Shown: in pieces, positions 24,003 to 32,768 of the stretch
Layout of the letters: every line of letters begins with the position of its first letter
How positions within the stretch are numbered: position 1 is the stretch's first letter
IMG/VR virus record: IMGVR_UViG_3300002460_000021
Span: 1-64,000 of that record
Strand: one strand, 5' to 3'
DNA from: a virus
DNA: 64,000 nucleotides
Notes under the pieces: generated by a model
What the model saw: the letters and a program-made list of their open reading frames with translations, nothing else
The model's database searches: none
What the model was told of the DNA's origin: nothing
Made by a program: the position numbers and the translations under genes

Positions 24003-24304
24003 GGGGGCTCCTGGCTGTCATAATTTACAAGTACAAAAGCAAGTACGTAAGCCGCAATAGCCGCAGGTAGCACTACGATGTAATCAAATACGAAACACGT
24101 CAACTTGTAGGAAATGAAAACAAGTAACAGGACCGGATAAAAGAATACCACGGCTGTCAAAACAAGACCGGCATCGCCACTAGCTTTTTCAGGGTACGGC
24201 CCCCAGAATTTTTCCATCTTGTCGTATACAGCGCCACCGATACCCAAATAAACCGACACACCAATAATGCACGCAACAATTACTTGAACAAGGCCATACT
24301 CCAT
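23993..24304 (-). CDS. Membrane protein (103 aa)
   Basis: Three or four hydrophobic segments (VIVACIIGVSVYLGIGGAVY; AGLVLTAVVFFYPVLLLVFI; LPAAIAAYVLAFVLV). Sits between resolvase and exonuclease genes. No family recognised. Confidence 0.6.
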   Translation of the reverse strand: MEYGLVQVIVACIIGVSVYLGIGGAVYDKMEKFWGPYPEKASGDAGLVLTAVVFFYPVLLLVFISYKLTCFVFDYIVVLPAAIAAYVLAFVLVNYDSQEPPCL

Positions 24305-24318
24305 GCAGACATCTCCAT

Positions 24319-25038
24319 TCAGACTTGAGCCAGCTCACGCATTGTTTCTAGCACTAGCGCCGCAACTCTGGAATCGTACGCCGCCGTGTGCGCGAGCGAC
24401 GTGTCTAAGTTATACTTTTTATCAAGCCCCAATACGGGTACAGCATAACCGTCTAATGACCATTTTATACGGCACGGCGCATGCAGTACACGAGAGGCAA
24501 ACTTCCACGGAGGCTCCATCGGGTCGGGCATCCAATCCATCTGCGCGGCTTTGATGAAACAACCAGTATCCATAATGGATTCGGCAGGAAGCTCGTAACT
24601 ATAATGAAGGAACCGCCTTAAGTGGGCAGATAGCATCGGAGAATCAAAACGGATTATATTGTGCCCTACGATAACGGACGGTAACCAGCTAAGTACACGG
24701 TGAAAAAAGCCCGACAGCGCATCTACCGGGTCCTCGCCAGTTGCAAGTTTACCCATAGTCCAGTTATATGGCTTGCCCCGCTTAGTTACCTTATCTCTTG
24801 TCCACTCTAGTCTGCGCTTAAGCCAAGCCGGATCGACATCTGGATGGTTGGTCCAATTAAGAATTGTGCTGCCGTTCTCGACTATCTCTTGATTGACAAC
24901 ATGACACCAGCCCAATTGAAGAACCGGATCTTCATTAAGGCTAAGCCCTGATGTCTCACAATCTATTACTAAGTAGTCCTGGGGAAGTGGGCCATAAACT
25001 CTGACCCACTCGCGCATCCAGCGCTTCCAGACCTCCAT
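24319..25038 (-). CDS. DnaQ-like 3'-5' exonuclease (DEDD)
   Basis: 239 aa. Exo I YLVIDCETSGLSL (D and E), Exo II GHNIIRFDSPML (D), Exo III HTAAYDSRVAALVL (H, D). This is the DEDDh pattern of DnaQ/RNase T. It could proofread, trim DNA ends or process RNA. Stand-alone, since the phage polymerase carries its own exonuclease. Confidence 0.85.
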   Translation of the reverse strand: MEVWKRWMREWVRVYGPLPQDYLVIDCETSGLSLNEDPVLQLGWCHVVNQEIVENGSTILNWTNHPDVDPAWLKRRLEWTRDKVTKRGKPYNWTMGKLATGEDPVDALSGFFHRVLSWLPSVIVGHNIIRFDSPMLSAHLRRFLHYSYELPAESIMDTGCFIKAAQMDWMPDPMEPPWKFASRVLHAPCRIKWSLDGYAVPVLGLDKKYNLDTSLAHTAAYDSRVAALVLETMRELAQV

Positions 25039-25056
25039 AGCAGCAAATCCTTCTAA

Positions 25057-25509
25057 TTAACGCGCGGCAACATGCTCAGCTAGCGCTGTCTGGACTTCTT
25101 GTCCGACTTTAACTAGCTCTTCAGACAAAGCTGGTCGCGTATTTATAGCTGTTGCTTCACGTATACCCATAAAAAACATACCAAGAACGACCTGACCAAT
25201 TTCAGCAAGTAATGCAAACTGCGCCGGAGCCGGCAATTCGAAAAATCCCGCGCCCTCAAGCCACGGGACAACGCCCTCCAACTCGGCAGCCGTACTAGTG
25301 TTAATCAGTTTAGCTAGCACGACCGCGGCATCGCCCAGACAACTTTCATCAACATTAGTGTGCTCTAGATAGCCAGCAAGCCACGGATCCCACGCTTCCC
25401 GAGCCAGCCCGTATGCAGCAGCACGAGCCAGATGCGGGAAAAAATGAGCTATATCCCGGTATGGGGCGTAAGGCATCCCGCCGCCGCTTGGAACGATTTG
25501 CATACTCAT
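25057..25509 (-). CDS. Unknown helical protein (150 aa)
   Basis: ATG 2 nt after the dUTPase stop, GGGG SD. Helical, hydrophobic in the C-terminal third (AQFALLAEIGQVVLGMFFMG). The helical pattern next to dUTPase recalls all-alpha NTP pyrophosphatases, but I see no clear ExxE motif. Unassigned. Confidence 0.55.
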   Translation of the reverse strand: MSMQIVPSGGGMPYAPYRDIAHFFPHLARAAAYGLAREAWDPWLAGYLEHTNVDESCLGDAAVVLAKLINTSTAAELEGVVPWLEGAGFFELPAPAQFALLAEIGQVVLGMFFMGIREATAINTRPALSEELVKVGQEVQTALAEHVAAR

Positions 25510-25511
25510 AG

Positions 25512-25937
25512 TTACACCCCGCTAGAACCGAAGCCGTTGGTGCCGCGCACTGTAGCAGACAACTCAGCAACCTCTACCGGAGTACAGCACACAACGGGCT
25601 GAATAAGCAACTGCGCTATCTTATGCCCAGCGTCAACGTAGTACTGAGTGTGACCTAAATTAAATAGCAACACACGAATTTCGCCCCTATACGAACAGTC
25701 TATCACGCCCCCGACAGTGTGAATGTTCTTATTACCCATGCTGGAACGGTCCCATATAAGTCCTACGTATCCTTCCGGTATGGCAAGCGCTATCCCGGTG
25801 GAGATAACGGCCTTATCCCCAGGACTAATGGTGCACTCATCCAGCGCGTATAAGTCTAGTCCAGCGTCAGTATCTCCATTTCGCGTGGGTACTCGCGCGT
25901 TGGAAACCAATCGTTTAACTTCCACATACTGGAACAA
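25512..25937 (-). CDS. dut: dUTP diphosphatase (dUTPase)
   Basis: 141 aa; TTG start with a GGAGG SD. All five trimeric dUTPase motifs: DAGLDLYA, DRSSMG, GVIDCSYRGEI, KIAQLLI and GTNGFGSSG. It converts dUTP to dUMP, limiting uracil in DNA and supplying dTMP precursor. It fits with the uracil-glycosylase-like domain fused to the polymerase. Confidence 0.95.
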   Translation of the reverse strand: MFQYVEVKRLVSNARVPTRNGDTDAGLDLYALDECTISPGDKAVISTGIALAIPEGYVGLIWDRSSMGNKNIHTVGGVIDCSYRGEIRVLLFNLGHTQYYVDAGHKIAQLLIQPVVCCTPVEVAELSATVRGTNGFGSSGV

Positions 25938-25983
25938 AGCAGATCCTCCAGACTAACGCTTTGAACAACGTAGCAAGACTGTC

Positions 25984-26523
25984 TCAAAAACATGCAAGAA
26001 TGTCTAGAGCATCAGTTGCGCGTAAGCTCTGCATTAACTCCGCCAGCGGCTTTATCTCAAAATCCATATCTACAGAGCCATCAACTTTATATGTTGTTAG
26101 GCCCGCGCTCCAGCCCACGCCTGGCGGCGTCGACACCTTCCAAGAACAGCCGCGCCAAAACGCAGTACCATTTATACGTTTATTGCGTTGAGTGCAAAGC
26201 CCACCTATGTGCATTTCTGGAAAATAGGCGTACATAAGTGCGGCGCCTGAACTGCCAACAGCAAATTTCCAATAGCGCACCGCACAAAACTTATACACAG
26301 AAGAACCGACAAGGGGCGACGCAATCTCAGTATTAGTAAGCAATTTAAGAGGACTGGCCGAGGCGGCAGCCGCCTCGGCCAGTTTCTCAAGCTGCTGCAG
26401 CCAAAGCACAAAGGCCTCAGGATGCAAATGCATGCCAAAATGGCAACAGAATTCATAGCTCCCTAGCTCTCTGCTTGGCTCGACGTGTATGACTACTCCC
26501 GGAGCATGAATCTGTAGCGCCAA
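25984..26523 (-). CDS. Unknown protein (179 aa)
   Basis: TTG start with a GGGGA SD; overlaps the next gene upstream by 71 nt in another frame. Mixed composition with FWRGCSWKVS and a YAYFPEMH piece. A near-perfect 15-bp inverted repeat lies in an Ala-rich helix codon run. Family unknown. Confidence 0.5.
   Translation of the reverse strand: MALQIHAPGVVIHVEPSRELGSYEFCCHFGMHLHPEAFVLWLQQLEKLAEAAAASASPLKLLTNTEIASPLVGSSVYKFCAVRYWKFAVGSSGAALMYAYFPEMHIGGLCTQRNKRINGTAFWRGCSWKVSTPPGVGWSAGLTTYKVDGSVDMDFEIKPLAELMQSLRATDALDILACF
26353..26383. repeat. Perfect 15-bp inverted repeat inside a gene
   Basis: ACTGGCCGAGGCGGC and its complement with one base between, encoding an Ala-rich helix. One of several GC-rich intragenic inverted repeats. 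Confidence 0.75.
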
Positions 26524-26830
26524 TTAGTTCCCCGCTGTTAACTGGAAAGTACAATTTATCGTTATTCTCACCAAATCGTATAGTCGCGTATCCGCGTCTA
26601 ACCATGTCTCGCAATATGCCGTTAATAACCTGCCTGGCGCCTACTAACAACGATTCTTCGAACGAAATAGAGGCCAGCGTACCGGCACGGTAATGCCGCG
26701 TACTGCAAAATCGTCGTCGCGCTTGTTCCGGTCTTACGTGCTTACCTACCCTGGCCACCAGACGATCCAGTGTCCACTGGATCGTCTGGTCTGCCAGGTG
26801 TCGAAGAATCTCGTCCTTAAGCACGAGCAT
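26453..26830 (-). CDS. Unknown protein (125 aa), possibly DNA-binding
   Basis: AGGG SD. Helical with paired Arg (RPEQARRRFCSTRHYR) and a winged-helix-like tail (MVRRGYATIRFGENNDKLYF). The fold suggestion is weak. Contains a 16-bp inverted repeat in the coding sequence. Confidence 0.5.
   Translation of the reverse strand: MLVLKDEILRHLADQTIQWTLDRLVARVGKHVRPEQARRRFCSTRHYRAGTLASISFEESLLVGARQVINGILRDMVRRGYATIRFGENNDKLYFPVNSGELIGATDSCSGSSHTRRAKQRAREL
26757..26790. repeat. Perfect 16-bp inverted repeat inside a gene
   Basis: ACCAGACGATCCAGTG and its complement around two bases. Coding for QTIQWTLDRL. The adjacent CCTGG/CCAGG can extend the stem. Confidence 0.75.
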
Positions 26831-26863
26831 TCATGACCCTACTTTCTATAACGCATTTAGATG

Positions 26864-27859
26864 CTAGCGAGTCACACCAGCCGGGCGCGGCAGAGTAACT
26901 CGCTGGTGCTTGCTGAGCAAGCTTCCGAAGTTATCGCAGATGTCGTCCCACAGGCGAGCGACAATATCAAGGTCCAGGCCTTCGAGCTGCAATTGCGTAA
27001 GGGTCCTGGCAGGCACAACCTGATTATGCAGCCGGCGCATCGTCACCAATACACGATTCCTAACCTGCCGGCCGGCGCGCTGAGCAGGAGCGGAGCGACT
27101 AGCCGACAGAAGCTCGCGCCATACCGCAACGCGCTCCTTACGATCGGCGTCAGACCGGCCCTTCTTGACATCGTTGACAAGGTCGTTGGCGTCGTCAGAC
27201 TTGAGCTTGTGTTGATTAATAAGCGTAGCCACGGCACCGAGCGCGTCCTTGTCGGTCTTAACGAGCTTGGACATGCTGCTCAAAACCGACTTAGAAAAAC
27301 ATCCCTTGATGCCCATTTCCTGGATAGCCTGCGCAGTAGACAGGCGTCCACGATAGGCAGATAGGGCCTTTCCATTCTTGAGCTCGGGGAATTTAGCGAT
27401 GATTTCCTTGGTAAGCGCGCCAAAATTATTGATCATAAAGTTGGCGTTAGCCAGCATCTCGTCACGGGAAAGGCCGGAGCCCTCCCAATTATTGACCACG
27501 CGCGGAATCAATGCTTCGTGATACAGCCCAGAGACTTCGGTAACGTACGCATCGACGGTTTTGGCCCCGTTGCGGATAGCCGCGGCAATACGGTGATTCA
27601 TATCAAGCGGATAGTACTCGTAGCTGCCATTGATGAATCTATTAAGTAGACCCATAGGAAGCATGGCCGCAGGGTGCCGCATAGCCGCCGCCATCAGCTC
27701 AACCTTCTCGTCGTTCAACTTACGATCTGCACGTGCCTGGCGCCGCATTCCCTCCGCACGATCAATAAGTGCAATGGGAATGTCACGAACAATCTTAAAC
27801 TTAACCTCAGCGATGTACTGCAAATTATTCTCGTACGCCGGATCCTTGGACCACTGCAT
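26864..27859 (-). CDS. ParB-like N-terminal-domain protein (331 aa)
   Basis: AAAGG SD and a candidate promoter upstream. Residues about 20-110 follow the ParB/sulfiredoxin-like fold: IPIALIDRAEGMRRQ, KVELMAAAMRHPA, then YPLDMNHRIAAAIRNGAKTV, matching the GxHR-type box. A helical middle and basic C-terminus follow (RKERVAVWRELLSASRS). Phage ParB-like proteins can be DNA-binding CTPases, nucleases or regulators. Binding to the dispersed 14-bp palindrome is an attractive but untested idea. Confidence 0.55.
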   Translation of the reverse strand: MQWSKDPAYENNLQYIAEVKFKIVRDIPIALIDRAEGMRRQARADRKLNDEKVELMAAAMRHPAAMLPMGLLNRFINGSYEYYPLDMNHRIAAAIRNGAKTVDAYVTEVSGLYHEALIPRVVNNWEGSGLSRDEMLANANFMINNFGALTKEIIAKFPELKNGKALSAYRGRLSTAQAIQEMGIKGCFSKSVLSSMSKLVKTDKDALGAVATLINQHKLKSDDANDLVNDVKKGRSDADRKERVAVWRELLSASRSAPAQRAGRQVRNRVLVTMRRLHNQVVPARTLTQLQLEGLDLDIVARLWDDICDNFGSLLSKHQRVTLPRPAGVTR

Positions 27860-27919
27860 GACTTTGCCTTTCTAATGGTAAAGTACTGAAACACTGTGAG
27901 ACATCAACTGCTGAAAGTA

Positions 27920-27948
27920 ATAGTAGTTAAAAGCTCGTCTCTGTTCAA
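27920..27948 (-). promoter_or_regulatory. Candidate sigma70-like promoter
   Basis: On the minus strand TTGAAC, a 17-bp spacer and TACTAT, 60 nt upstream of the ParB-like gene and in the largest gap of this region. Confidence 0.45.
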
Positions 27949-27980
27949 GGGTAGCTGTGAAGATTTTTTTCTGAGATTCT

Positions 27981-28817
27981 CTAGACTAGTTTCTTACTTT
28001 GTCGACAAACTAAACAATGATTTAGAATCTTGGGATCGTGCCAAGAATCTTTATGGCACGAACTACACAGCTTCCAAACATACGTAGTAGGATGAGTTCC
28101 AGCCATGCACTGATCTACGCCAATCGGGCACTGGTGGCAGGGGTGCTGGTAGTTACTAGGGCACGGCGGAACAAGATGCGCACGCGCTTTAAAAATCTTG
28201 CGATTCCACGTTAAATGCTCAGAGCGGACACTAACTTTATCAAACCCAGGCTTACCGTAACGACAATACTCAGCATCTATCTCAACGTCAAAACGTAAAC
28301 TAACCAGCTCTGTCGCATCGACATACGGGGACTTACCCCACGGCGCCGAAAACCCTAACTCACTTCGTGCAAAGTACGAAATAAATCTATTGGACCACGT
28401 CTTGGTTATAATCGCCGGACAGGCGCTACCAGCCATTAGTCTAATACGATACTCTGTTGCCGCGATCCTTTTCTTCTGAGCAAACTGATATGTTTGTTGC
28501 GCCTCAATAACTTGTACCGGGTGCCACTCTGGAACGAGCTGCCCCTGCCAGATACATACCGGATGACCGCGGCGTAACGTATCCAAGTTGCCTGCTAGGC
28601 GCCAAGCTAGCCTATACAGAACCGTCTTATCCAACGTCTGACCAGACAAGCCACACAAAGTCTGAAAAATAGCTGTGTAGGGTATCTCCGGCGGAAGCAT
28701 AGTGGCGACATGATCTGCGAATAAACGAAGGCCGCCTCCGTCTGTTGAGAAGGAGGCGGCCGCAAAGCTAGCCACTAGACGATCCCTGGTTTTTAAAACA
28801 GAGGACACACTGGGCAT
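27981..28817 (-). CDS. Zinc-finger protein of unknown function (278 aa)
   Basis: AGGA SD. The C-terminal third has CHQCPIGVDQC, CSSC and CLVC, probably two zinc sites. The N-terminal part is helical with Trp/Arg-rich stretches. Similar overall layout to the protein at 55342 (same size, zinc knuckles), so the two may be distant relatives. Role unknown. Confidence 0.55.
   Translation of the reverse strand: MPSVSSVLKTRDRLVASFAAASFSTDGGGLRLFADHVATMLPPEIPYTAIFQTLCGLSGQTLDKTVLYRLAWRLAGNLDTLRRGHPVCIWQGQLVPEWHPVQVIEAQQTYQFAQKKRIAATEYRIRLMAGSACPAIITKTWSNRFISYFARSELGFSAPWGKSPYVDATELVSLRFDVEIDAEYCRYGKPGFDKVSVRSEHLTWNRKIFKARAHLVPPCPSNYQHPCHQCPIGVDQCMAGTHPTTYVWKLCSSCHKDSWHDPKILNHCLVCRQSKKLV
28730..28761. 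repeat. Inverted repeat inside a gene
   Basis: GGCCGCCTCC and GGAGGCGGCC, 10-bp arms with a 12-nt loop, in the coding region of the 278-aa zinc protein. Confidence 0.6.
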
Positions 28818-28825
28818 ACGCTGTC

Positions 28826-29623
28826 CTATCCCTTAATAGCCGGGTCCTTCCTGTGGCCAGACAATTCCTCGATCTTAGCCCGCAGCCGCGGCAGATCACG
28901 CGTCAGCGCACTAGAAATCTGCTCAATTTGATCAACGACACTAATGGCGGAGGAGATCTTATCCAGTAGCTGTCGCTTCTCAACAGCGTTCATTTGACCA
29001 ATCTCGCCCAGGTACTCATCCTGAAGATGGCTCCAGACCTGGGTATAGTGGTTCTGCCAATACTGGCTCTTTTTGATGATCTGCGTAACACAGCCGGCTA
29101 GATCGTGCGGCTTGGCCACGTGTCGCCCGCGGCCGGGAGCAACAGCATCCTCTCCAGACTTTTGAACAAAGTCGTTAAGCTCTTTAGTCTTCCAGCTCTC
29201 GGCCAGCAGTCGCTCGATAACGAGATTACGCGCGGAAGCATCGGCAATACGCGCCAAGACACGAACATGCGCCCAGTAGATAGGAGAGCCGTCGGCGCAA
29301 CGCCGCGCTAGCAAATTAGTTAGCTCGTCCTCGGTAAAACGCTGATAAATCATCAGGCCTACCGACAGCGTATCTTGTCCCATAACAAAATAAACCTGCA
29401 GTCTTGACAACGTCCTATCACCACACGCCTTCTGTAGCACATCAATCTCACGCCCGAGATTGTACGCGTTCCAGACGTTGGACGAAATATTCTTGGACAT
29501 CAACTTCTGGACGCGACCAAGTCCGGCCAGAAACTCCGGCGAGGCCGCCTCATAGATGCGCTTCTGCTCCGGCGTCATCGTTTCGACATTCCATTCACAT
29601 TCGACGCGCGTCTTAATAGCCAT
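28826..29623 (-). CDS. DUF1016-like N-terminal-domain protein (265 aa)
   Basis: Start at ATG 29623 with an AAGGGG SD. NAYNLGREIDVLQKA and YWAHVRVLARIADASARN, then AESWKTKELNDFVQ, resemble the helical N-terminal domain of YhcG/DUF1016 nucleases. The PD-(D/E)XK nuclease half is missing; the C-terminus is a coiled coil. It may therefore be a binding-only derivative. Confidence 0.5.
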   Translation of the reverse strand: MAIKTRVECEWNVETMTPEQKRIYEAASPEFLAGLGRVQKLMSKNISSNVWNAYNLGREIDVLQKACGDRTLSRLQVYFVMGQDTLSVGLMIYQRFTEDELTNLLARRCADGSPIYWAHVRVLARIADASARNLVIERLLAESWKTKELNDFVQKSGEDAVAPGRGRHVAKPHDLAGCVTQIIKKSQYWQNHYTQVWSHLQDEYLGEIGQMNAVEKRQLLDKISSAISVVDQIEQISSALTRDLPRLRAKIEELSGHRKDPAIKG

Positions 29624-29634
29624 AGTGCTGCCCC

Positions 29635-30720
29635 TTAAACAATAGTTGGTAGAATTGCTGACATTAACAGTTTCCATGCCATGCGGCCAATACGTTCTTT
29701 CGCCGTAATTGGCTGCTGCTGCGCATCTGATAGTAACCAGCGTAACACGGCGTATTGAGTCGGATCTTCTGGCGCACTTCTAATAAACTTGCGAGTTAGC
29801 GTATCAGCCGCCGTACCCGCCGCACCGAGTTTGTTCCATAGTAGCTCAAGTTTAGCGGCCGTATTAGAAAATGTAAGTGGAACTAACAGACGATCTGTCT
29901 CAATGCCTAAAGATTGCTTGTCTAATTCAATAAGGCGTTGGCGCAATTCCCGTCTGTCGCACCCTGGCCGCGTTGCTCTCTGTAGTAGCTGCCGCGCACG
30001 AGTATATAGGTTACGCCCCGCATGTAAACAACGTTGCTCCGGCCCCGATTCCAGCAGCATTTCTTCCGTGTTACCGCGAAACAACGTAAACGAGGCCCAC
30101 AGGCTTGAATCACCCGCATCGCTATTAGAGCAGTAACATCCAGCGTAGTAAACTTCTGGCTTAGTAGTGAACGGCTCAGCCAGCTTATAAGAAACACTAA
30201 GGCGCCTACCAAGCACTATCCCACCATTAAACTTCCAGTCGTCGCCGGTAGCACTGAGTATTGTACGAACCAGCTCCATAAACAAATCGTGTGGTACTCG
30301 TTGATAGCTAGGGCCCACTACTCCATCAACACGATTAGCGGGCTTGTTGACAACTAACTGATGGTCGCGTACACACGAATCAAAACGCATAGCGGCTAAA
30401 CGGTTAAAAATCTTAGCCGCCAGAGGCGTGTCCAGAGGCATGCCGGGGTTACGGTCATCAACGACGGATAAGCTGGTCATCAGACTCGCCAGACCGGGGC
30501 AAATCTCAGCGCACAGCTGGGAAAACGCGGCCTGGCTAAAAGTGAGCTCGTTGGGCAGCTTGCCGTCGCTACTTAATGTAATAGCCCCGGCGTTATTAAT
30601 GGCCAGTACTTCTGTGTCATCTTCCAACGAAGCTACCAGCGCATCAAGCCCACTTTCTTGCGCGGCAGTAAATACTAGCGGATCAACCGAAGATGTCCAC
30701 GTTGGCAGAGCCGCACTCAT
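29635..30720 (-). CDS. DUF932-like protein (361 aa)
   Basis: ATG 6 nt after the palindrome, without an obvious SD. VNKPANRVDGVVGPSYQRVP and the following helices recall DUF932, a family frequent on phages and plasmids near DNA-replication genes. Its function is not settled. Confidence 0.5.
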   Translation of the reverse strand: MSAALPTWTSSVDPLVFTAAQESGLDALVASLEDDTEVLAINNAGAITLSSDGKLPNELTFSQAAFSQLCAEICPGLASLMTSLSVVDDRNPGMPLDTPLAAKIFNRLAAMRFDSCVRDHQLVVNKPANRVDGVVGPSYQRVPHDLFMELVRTILSATGDDWKFNGGIVLGRRLSVSYKLAEPFTTKPEVYYAGCYCSNSDAGDSSLWASFTLFRGNTEEMLLESGPEQRCLHAGRNLYTRARQLLQRATRPGCDRRELRQRLIELDKQSLGIETDRLLVPLTFSNTAAKLELLWNKLGAAGTAADTLTRKFIRSAPEDPTQYAVLRWLLSDAQQQPITAKERIGRMAWKLLMSAILPTIV

Positions 30721-30726
30721 TTCATT

Positions 30727-30740
30727 AATATCCGGATATT
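30727..30740. promoter_or_regulatory. 14-bp palindrome, copy 7
   Basis: Exact copy; its TAA is the stop of the 197-aa gene, and the next ATG is only 6 nt away. No SD fits, so the palindrome itself forms the ribosome-site region. Confidence 0.85.
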
Positions 30741-31332
30741 AGGGCACCCATATGCGCGCCACAGCATCTAAGAAGGATTCGGGTTCATCTAAAATAGGCA
30801 CATTCTCAGGCTGTGTCTTGCTGGCCCTAGCGGTACCAAAACGCTCTAGATGTAACATAGGCAGCGTCCTACCAAGCTGCCAGGTTATTCTAAATCCGCG
30901 CTCAGGGATTAGCGTAGAGTTATGCAGTATCATATCACCTTGGCCGCCCCAAGGTACAACCATACCGAAGCTACCTGAATGTGCTTCCGGCTCTAACTCC
31001 GCAAAATCCTGCAGCGCACTATACAGCCGCGTCTTGTAGAAATTACGATCAAGGTCAGACAACGTCAACTCATGTAGCCGCGGCAACGAACGCGTATGTA
31101 AAAACACCGGGAACTCGGGGAACACCGCATTAAACGAAGTAAAAGTGATGGAGCCATCGCCATAAGCGCGGCTCCACTCACGCAAATCTGCCTCGCATGA
31201 ACGAATGCGGAAACGATCTAAAACACGTCTTACTATGCGCTCTTCGTAGCTAGCTTCTTTCTGCTGCAGCCACTCTTGTTTAGCCAGCTCTTGTTCAGCG
31301 AACGCATTAAACTTTTTTTGAAATTCGTCCAT
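30739..31332 (-). CDS. Unknown protein (197 aa)
   Basis: GAGG SD. Helical charged N-terminus (AKQEWLQQKEASYEER), then a globular alpha/beta part. Lies directly after the RecA-like gene and may assist recombination. No family recognised. Confidence 0.6.
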   Translation of the reverse strand: MDEFQKKFNAFAEQELAKQEWLQQKEASYEERIVRRVLDRFRIRSCEADLREWSRAYGDGSITFTSFNAVFPEFPVFLHTRSLPRLHELTLSDLDRNFYKTRLYSALQDFAELEPEAHSGSFGMVVPWGGQGDMILHNSTLIPERGFRITWQLGRTLPMLHLERFGTARASKTQPENVPILDEPESFLDAVARIWVP

Positions 31333-31338
31333 GACAGT

Positions 31339-32664
31339 TTAAACCTCGCCGCCAGCATCGAATTCGTCGCGTAGCGACGCAGCATGACTCCACGGAACAC
31401 CGGCGGTAGCCTCTATAATCTCCCCATTGCTATCCAGCGCCGGCACCAGCTGCTTCTGTGCCTCATCTAGCTGCACTCGGTAGTCCATACCTGGTTTAAA
31501 CGTAGCGCGATTGCGAATGCCAAAGAGCTTGTGTAGCTCAGCGCATACATCGTCTCTGGCCTCGATCTTCTCACCGGCCTCATAAAATGAAACCGGGTCG
31601 TCGCGTGAAATGCCGAGGCAGTTAGACCAAACTTTCTTACCCTTCATATTAACCACATGCAGATCAACGATGTTCTGAATCGCATCCTGCATCCACTTAT
31701 CTTTATGAAAGGCCAATAGTAGCTCGATAGTTGCCGCGTTCCAGTTCCATAAAACTCTCTGCCGCATAACGCCAGCCTCATCCGGCTCATCCCACCATAT
31801 GAGACTGGCTCCGATCTTGCGGCGTGACGGCCCCATGGAGTTCTTGCGCAGACATAGCGTCACCTCAATACCTTGATAACTCTTGAGGCGAATATCGCCG
31901 ACAAAAGCCATCTCGAGCTCGTAGGTCGCCTGAAAACGGAGACCAAGACCACCAGGGAGGCGCTTCGCCGCCCGAGGATCTTCACTCTGAGCATCTTTGA
32001 GGTGGTTAATGCCCGCCAACGTGAAGGGGAAGTCGCGAATTTCAGCAGGGAGCACGCGGAACATATCCGTAATCTTCATGGCCTCGATAGGATAACGCCG
32101 GCTGGGCGCCCCATTCTTATTGATATTGGCCCTGGTCTCTTCAGCAGCAACAGCCGTTAGGCTGTCGATGCCAAAGCAGACCGGACGGATACGCCCCGGG
32201 CCCGGGTTCGCTGGAGTGCCGTCGAACGCGCCTTGCGCGATTCTAATGCACTTAAGCAGCGTGCCCATCCAGCCCTCGAGAGAATCGGCCATGATAGAAG
32301 CTACAGCGTCACTATCGCCCACAATAGCATTGCGCAAATCTGGCGAATCCTTCGATTCGGTTTCAACCAAAAATGAATATCCGCCATAGTAGTAATGCCA
32401 CCGAAACAACTCGTATAGCATAGCGCTCTTGCCAGAGCCCTGCTTACCGACAATATCTATAAATCGACCTAGCGGAAACACCGCACTTTGGAATAAATAT
32501 CGCAAACACAAGGCCGGTATTGGCAGCCCGACAATGCGCTGCTCTGCCTCCGTACCGGTATAAACGGCGCCGGCGCCAAATTCTTCACGCGCTTGGTCAA
32601 ACATCGCCTGACGTAGTGAATCAACTTGCCCAATGTCCCAGGTATCTTTCTTACGCCGTCCCAT
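31339..32664 (-). CDS. RecA/UvsX-like recombinase
   Basis: Start at ATG 32664 after a GGGG SD. Walker A GKQGSGKSAMLYE (about residues 60-72), FLVETESKDS, Walker B CFGIDSLTAV, and LAGINHLKDAQ. About 441 aa, longer than bacterial RecA, as in UvsX/phage RecA proteins. It would form filaments on single-stranded DNA for strand exchange in replication and repair. Confidence 0.75.
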   Translation of the reverse strand: MGRRKKDTWDIGQVDSLRQAMFDQAREEFGAGAVYTGTEAEQRIVGLPIPALCLRYLFQSAVFPLGRFIDIVGKQGSGKSAMLYELFRWHYYYGGYSFLVETESKDSPDLRNAIVGDSDAVASIMADSLEGWMGTLLKCIRIAQGAFDGTPANPGPGRIRPVCFGIDSLTAVAAEETRANINKNGAPSRRYPIEAMKITDMFRVLPAEIRDFPFTLAGINHLKDAQSEDPRAAKRLPGGLGLRFQATYELEMAFVGDIRLKSYQGIEVTLCLRKNSMGPSRRKIGASLIWWDEPDEAGVMRQRVLWNWNAATIELLLAFHKDKWMQDAIQNIVDLHVVNMKGKKVWSNCLGISRDDPVSFYEAGEKIEARDDVCAELHKLFGIRNRATFKPGMDYRVQLDEAQKQLVPALDSNGEIIEATAGVPWSHAASLRDEFDAGGEV

Positions 32665-32704
32665 ATACACCCCATCGCGCAAAAATAAACTCAACTAGCA
32701 GAAA

Positions 32705-32738
32705 ACAACACCCGGCCGGCTTCCCGCCCGGGTGTTGT
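32705..32738 (-). terminator. Intrinsic terminator
   Basis: 11-bp stem (ACAACACCCGG / CCGGGTGTTGT) followed on the minus strand by GTTTTC. Separates the 511-aa gene from the RecA-like gene. Confidence 0.7.
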
Positions 32739-32768
32739 CACAGCGGCCCCTCGCTAACACTACTACAA

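Noticed and set aside
26861-27364. 167-codon plus-strand frame
   Set aside because: Shadow of the ParB-like gene on the other strand, without an SD or known motif.
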